From Bacillota bacterium (GTDB lineage Bacteria > Bacillota_I > Bacilli_A > Izemoplasmatales > UBA1188): a DNA stretch of 64,000 nt. Shown here in pieces: positions 60,670 to 64,000 of this stretch. The stretch lies in NCBI GenBank assembly GCA_023410715.1, contig JAEYPN010000017.1:62001-126000 (forward strand), in the 5' to 3' direction. The notes beneath the pieces are model-generated. The model ran no database searches. It saw only the letters and a program-made list of their open reading frames with translations, and was not told the origin of the DNA. The stretch's first letter is position 1. Each line of letters opens with the position of its first letter. The position numbers and the translations under genes were made by a program.

Positions 60670-60699
60670 TTGGTTAAAATTTAATTTTTGTGTTATAAT
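60670..60699 (+). promoter_or_regulatory. Promoter upstream of the small ORF and DUF1189-like gene
   Basis: TTGGTT (60670-60675), 18-bp spacer, TATAAT (60694-60699) with TG extension at 60691-60692. The start of transcription should be near 60706, the first base of a short ORF. Confidence 0.65.
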
Positions 60700-60705
60700 C
60701 TCTTA

Positions 60706-60789
60706 ATGAGATACGAAATTTTGGTATTAGTATTTGTAGTATTATTAATTGTTTTTGAAAGGAGTAATAGTAGGTTTAATTTAAATTAA
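60706..60789 (+). CDS. Possible leaderless 27-residue membrane peptide or leader ORF
   Basis: ATG at 60706-60708 opens 27 codons ending in TAA at 60787-60789: MRYEILVLVFVVLLIVFE, then a polar tail. The first 17 residues form one hydrophobic helix. The ATG falls at the predicted first base of the mRNA, so it has no ribosome site. A GAAAGGAG stretch inside it (60767-60774) is followed by no start codon at useful distance. It may be a real micropeptide or a translated leader controlling the next gene, or chance. Confidence 0.35.
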   Translation: MRYEILVLVFVVLLIVFERSNSRFNLN

Positions 60790-60790
60790 A
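60775..60790 (+). repeat. Perfect 16-bp AT palindrome
   Basis: TTTAATTTAAATTAAA is its own complement. It covers the end of the short ORF and lies 19 nt before the next ATG. It could be an operator or a weak hairpin; in AT-rich DNA chance is also possible. Confidence 0.6.
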
Positions 60791-60808
60791 CTTATTAATT
60801 GTGGCGTT

Positions 60809-61696
60809 ATGTTTCATTTGTTTGGAGATTCTTTTGTAAATCCTCAAGGTGTAATTGAATCACGAAATAAAAAAGGTTTTTTTGTTTTATTTTATATCTT
60901 AGTAATCGCAGTTATAATGTCTATTGGCACAATCTTAAGTGTTGTTTTATATAAAGGAATGGATTATAGTGATCGTTTAGAAATTTCAAATGATATTATT
61001 AGTCAAGATGTGGCTTGTACAGTCGTTGATGGAGTGTTAAGTTGTACTGAAAAAGATGGGTATGAAAAAATAACTAATTTTGGTATTGCGATTTATTTAA
61101 TCGGTGATCCAAATAAGTATAGTGAAGTTAAAAGTGATGAAATATCAATTGTTGTATATCAAGATGAGGTATTTTTAACCTTGATGGGGCAAAAATACTA
61201 TAGTGTTAAGATTAATGAATTACCATCAAGTTTAAGTAATATTGACTTTAAAGATAAAGAAAGTATTTTAACTAACTTATGTGATGGTATAGAAGAGATT
61301 ACTCTTGCATATAAATGGACATTTGGAATTCCTGCGATAATTGGTGTAGTCATTTCTAATATCTTTGTGTATTTATTAATTGCCTTTATCAATTATATCT
61401 TTATGTTATCATTTAGACAAGTAATGCCAGGTAAACAGTTATTCAAGATTATTGTTTTTGCCATTACTCCAATTATGATTGCAATTACTCTTAATAGCTT
61501 ATTAAGTTATGGAGTGGTTTTATACTTTGCATTATTCTTAGGAGCTTTTGCCTTATCAAATAGAACCTATAAAAAAATGGCTCTTATGATATCTGATGCA
61601 CAAAAAAGAATGTATGCTGAAGAATTGCTTAAAAAAATGGCCGAACAAAAAGAGAAACAAGATAATCAAGATAGTAACGACGAAAAAAAGAATTAA
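60809..61696 (+). CDS. DUF1189-like membrane protein
   Basis: The 295 residues have one N-terminal membrane helix (about 25-50), an outside domain of about 120 residues with two Cys (ACTVVDGVLSC), then about four helices (about 168-260) and a Lys/Glu/Gln-rich cytoplasmic tail. SFVNPQGVIESRNKKG at the start, followed by a membrane helix, is the usual opening of DUF1189 proteins. The function is unknown. The ribosome site is poor (GTGGCG), so translation may depend on the upstream ORF or on structure. Confidence 0.55.
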   Translation: MFHLFGDSFVNPQGVIESRNKKGFFVLFYILVIAVIMSIGTILSVVLYKGMDYSDRLEISNDIISQDVACTVVDGVLSCTEKDGYEKITNFGIAIYLIGDPNKYSEVKSDEISIVVYQDEVFLTLMGQKYYSVKINELPSSLSNIDFKDKESILTNLCDGIEEITLAYKWTFGIPAIIGVVISNIFVYLLIAFINYIFMLSFRQVMPGKQLFKIIVFAITPIMIAITLNSLLSYGVVLYFALFLGAFALSNRTYKKMALMISDAQKRMYAEELLKKMAEQKEKQDNQDSNDEKKN

Positions 61697-61702
61697 TATA
61701 TC

Positions 61703-61731
61703 TTGAAAAAAACTAACCATTATATTAAAAT
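61703..61731 (+). promoter_or_regulatory. Promoter of the leuS T-box transcript
   Basis: TTGAAA (61703-61708), 17-bp spacer, TAAAAT (61726-61731). Start near 61738. Confidence 0.7.
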
Positions 61732-61737
61732 ATTATT

Positions 61738-61960
61738 AAAGACTGGGAAGTAGAAATAGTAACTACATAATACTTTATAGAGAGTTAACGTTTGGTGGAA
61801 GTTAACAAGGATAAATAGTGAATTAGTCTATGGAGTTGTTTAGGCGCAAATTTTAGCCTAAAACGCATATCAGCGTTAAAGATTTGAGCTAGAGAAATCT
61901 AGAAACTAAGGTGGTAACACGATACTATTCGTCCTTTTATATAAAAGGGCGATTTTTTTT
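61738..61960 (+). promoter_or_regulatory. T-box riboswitch controlling leuS
   Basis: The T-box core AAGGTGGTAACACG is at 61908-61921. Stem I shows AGAGAG, a distal loop with GGTGG, and GTGAATTAG (61818-61826), in which TTA (61823-61825) sits where the specifier codon is expected: a leucine codon, agreeing with the leuS gene. Uncharged tRNA-Leu should pair with the T-box and prevent the terminator at 61929-61960. The specifier position is inferred from the usual GAA-codon-purine context. Confidence 0.93.
61929..61960 (+). terminator. T-box regulated terminator
   Basis: TCGTCCTTTT (61929-61938) pairs with AAAAGGGCGA (61943-61952), with one T-G pair, loop ATAT, then eight T. Confidence 0.92.
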
Positions 61961-61973
61961 AGGAGAGATAAAT

Positions 61974-64000
61974 ATGAGTTACGATTTTAAAAAGATTGAA
62001 TCAAAATGGCAAAATTATTGGTATTCAAATAACTTATTTCACGCAGAAGATTTTTCATCAAAGCCTAAATTTTATGGCTTAGTTGAGTTTCCTTATCCAT
62101 CTGGATCAGGTATGCATGTTGGTCATATTCGCGCTTTTTCATCAATGGAAGTAGTGTCAAGAAAAAGAAGAATGGAAGGGTATAATGTGTTATTTCCAAT
62201 TGGTTTTGACGCATTTGGATTGCCAACTGAAAACTATGCGATGAAAAACAACATTCATCCACGTAAAGCAACAGATGATAACATTGTTCAATTTACAAAA
62301 CAATTAAAAGCTTGTGGATATTCTTTTGATTTTTCAAGAGTAGTTGATACGACAGATGAAAAATACTATAAGTGGACCCAATTTATATTTTTAAAACTTT
62401 ATGAAAAAGGACTTGCATATAAGAGTAAAGCTTATGTAAACTTTTGCCCAAATTGTAAGGTTATTTTAGCTAATGAAGAATCACAAGGTGGTCATTGCGA
62501 CAGATGTGGATCAGAAGTAGTGCAAATGGATAAAAATGTATGGTTCTTAAAAATAACTGATTATGCCCATGATTTACTTGATGGATTAAAAGATATTGAT
62601 GCACCAGACAAAATTAAGACTGAACAAGAAAACTGGATTGGCGAATCTAATGGCGCTTATGTTGATTTTACGGTTAAGGGCACTAATGATAAATTAAAAG
62701 TATTTACAACGCGTCCTGATACATTATTTGGCGTTACATTCATGGTTATTGCACCAGAACATGAAATTGTGGAAAAATATAAAGGCCAAATCATTAACAT
62801 GGACGAGATTAATGAATATAAAGAAAGAGCTAAAAGAAAAACTGAGTTTGAGAGAATTGAACTTCAAAAAGAAAAAACTGGCGTTATGATTAACGGCCTT
62901 ACCGCTATTAATCCTGTAAATAACAAAGAAATTCCGATTTTTATTGCGGATTATGTCATGATTACTTATGGAACAGGAGCGATTATGGCTGTACCTGGAC
63001 ATGATTCAAGGGATTATGATTTTGCGAAGAAATTTAATATGCCAATCATTGAAGTAATTGCTGGTGGAAACTTAGAAAAAGAAGCTTACACTGATATTTA
63101 CAATGGTACATTAATAAATAGTGATTTCTTAAATGGTTTAACGGTAGAAGAAGCGAAGAAAAAAATTATTAGCTTTTTAGAGTCAAAAGGTATAGGCAAG
63201 GAAACTAAGACTTATAAGATGAAGGACTGGGCATTTAATCGCCAAAGATATTGGGGAGAACCAATTCCAATTATTTACTGCGACAAATGTGGAACTGTAC
63301 CAGTTCCATATGAAGATTTACCAGTAAGACTTCCAAATGTTGAACATTTTGAACCATCAAGCACTGGTGAATCACCACTAGTAAATATTAAAGAATTTGT
63401 GGAATGTGAATGTCCAAAATGTCACTCTAAAGCACGTCGTGAAACAGATACAATGCCACAATGGGCTGGAAGTAGCTGGTACTTCTTAAGATATATTGAT
63501 CCACATAATGATAAAGAATTTGCAAACTTCGATAAACTTAAATACTTTATGCCAGTTGACTGGTATAATGGCGGAATGGAACATGTTACAAGACATTTAA
63601 TTTATTCACGCTTTTGGAATCAATTTTTATATGATGAAGGCTTAGTACCATTTAAAGAACCATATAAGAAAAGAACTGCTCAAGGTTTAATACTTGGTTC
63701 TGATGGGGAAAAGATGAGTAAATCTAAGGGAAATGTTGTAAACCCAATGGATGTTATTGAAACATTTGGTGCGGATTCCTTACGTGTTTATATTTTATTT
63801 ATTAGTGACTATGAAATGGCGACTCCATGGAATGATAATGGTATTAAAGGCTGCCAAAGATTTTTAGAAAAAGTTGAACGTTTAAGTGAAAAAGTAGTTA
63901 AAAAAGATGAATATACTAAAAAAATTGAAGTATTAATTAATCAAACAATTAAAGCTGTATCAGAAGATATTGAATCATCTAAATTTAATACAGCCATTTC
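61974..64000 (+). CDS. leuS: Leucyl-tRNA synthetase (3' truncated by window edge)
   Basis: The ATG at 61974 follows AGGAGAG (61961-61967), and the frame stays open to base 64000, about 675 residues. The HIGH-type motif is in YPSGSGMHVGH (about residue 43), followed by GFDAFGLPTENYA. A zinc knuckle is formed by CPNC and CDRC, with a further CDKC pair later. The CP1 editing domain lies in between, and KMSKSKGNVV is at about 63714. It charges tRNA-Leu. The C-terminal anticodon-binding part is outside the window. Expression is controlled by the T-box before it. Confidence 0.97.
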   Translation, partial: MSYDFKKIESKWQNYWYSNNLFHAEDFSSKPKFYGLVEFPYPSGSGMHVGHIRAFSSMEVVSRKRRMEGYNVLFPIGFDAFGLPTENYAMKNNIHPRKATDDNIVQFTKQLKACGYSFDFSRVVDTTDEKYYKWTQFIFLKLYEKGLAYKSKAYVNFCPNCKVILANEESQGGHCDRCGSEVVQMDKNVWFLKITDYAHDLLDGLKDIDAPDKIKTEQENWIGESNGAYVDFTVKGTNDKLKVFTTRPDTLFGVTFMVIAPEHEIVEKYKGQIINMDEINEYKERAKRKTEFERIELQKEKTGVMINGLTAINPVNNKEIPIFIADYVMITYGTGAIMAVPGHDSRDYDFAKKFNMPIIEVIAGGNLEKEAYTDIYNGTLINSDFLNGLTVEEAKKKIISFLESKGIGKETKTYKMKDWAFNRQRYWGEPIPIIYCDKCGTVPVPYEDLPVRLPNVEHFEPSSTGESPLVNIKEFVECECPKCHSKARRETDTMPQWAGSSWYFLRYIDPHNDKEFANFDKLKYFMPVDWYNGGMEHVTRHLIYSRFWNQFLYDEGLVPFKEPYKKRTAQGLILGSDGEKMSKSKGNVVNPMDVIETFGADSLRVYILFISDYEMATPWNDNGIKGCQRFLEKVERLSEKVVKKDEYTKKIEVLINQTIKAVSEDIESSKFNTAI

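Noticed and set aside
1..64000. CRISPR array, tRNA or rRNA genes, prophage
   Set aside because: No regularly spaced repeats, no tRNA cloverleaf with T-loop GGTTCRANYCC, no rRNA sequence and no phage structural genes were found on reading both strands.

Overview
The window is AT-rich DNA from a low-GC Firmicute (class Bacilli in the broad sense). TGA is used as a stop codon (positions 4550-4552 and 21203-21205) and tryptophan is TGG, so the standard bacterial code applies and this is not a Mycoplasma-type code. An alpha/beta small acid-soluble spore protein gene (32342-32557) and a gerE-like gene (44243-44455) point to a spore former or a recent descendant of one. A ComK-like protein, lipoproteins in place of PTS sugar transporters, a leucyl T-box and the gene order around nusA, uvrC and priA agree with Bacilli. 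The exact order cannot be named from sequence reading alone; a deep-branching, Mollicutes/Erysipelotrichia-like uncultured gut or environmental lineage is a guess.

Region 1 (1-26037) is a beta-glucan utilisation locus. A GH94 phosphorylase (cut by the left edge), a GH16 endo-beta-1,3-glucanase-like enzyme, a GH30 enzyme and a GH3 beta-glucosidase lack signal peptides and should act in the cytoplasm. A second GH30 and a second GH3 are lipoproteins with Thr/Ser-rich linkers and should act on the cell surface. A cre-like operator overlapping a promoter (8871-8899) then leads into a solute-binding lipoprotein, a terminator, and a long uptake operon: a membrane-anchored CBM/solute-binding fusion, two permeases, an NHL-TPR-YIP1 membrane protein, a large secreted DUF5696-type protein with a glycosidase-like barrel, and two more permeases. 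Transketolase, a PucR-type HTH protein and an MsmK-type ATPase follow. The ATPase is the obvious energy source for both permease pairs. The permease / NHL-TPR-YIP1 / DUF5696 block is the best candidate in the window for a poorly described system.

Region 2 (26100-37733) is mostly core genome: a ComK-like gene; a glycolytic cluster pgk - XRE/cupin regulator - HPr-like - tpiA in which the HPr lacks the usual Arg17; rpsD on the minus strand with a structured leader; a free-methionine sulfoxide reductase; thiI next to the spore protein gene; an rRNA/tRNA methyltransferase; and the rimP-nusA-rnpM-ylxQ-infB-rbfA operon.

Region 3 (37734-48780) mixes accessory and core DNA. It holds a decayed RHS-like fragment, a decayed IS3-family transposase, a large Big2-domain lipoprotein, uvrC-gerE-exonuclease-murI, a mosaic of ISL3, IS3 and serine-recombinase remnants, and an AlbA_2/ATPase-fold regulator.

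Region 4 (48779-64000) is core genome again: RNase J, a HAD phosphatase, priA-fmt, a PgpA-like phosphatase, a membrane protein with a degenerate HD-GYP-like domain, metK, a LemA-like protein, a CDF transporter, a radical SAM protein, a DUF1189-like membrane protein preceded by a possible leaderless small ORF, and a T-box controlled leuS that runs off the right edge.
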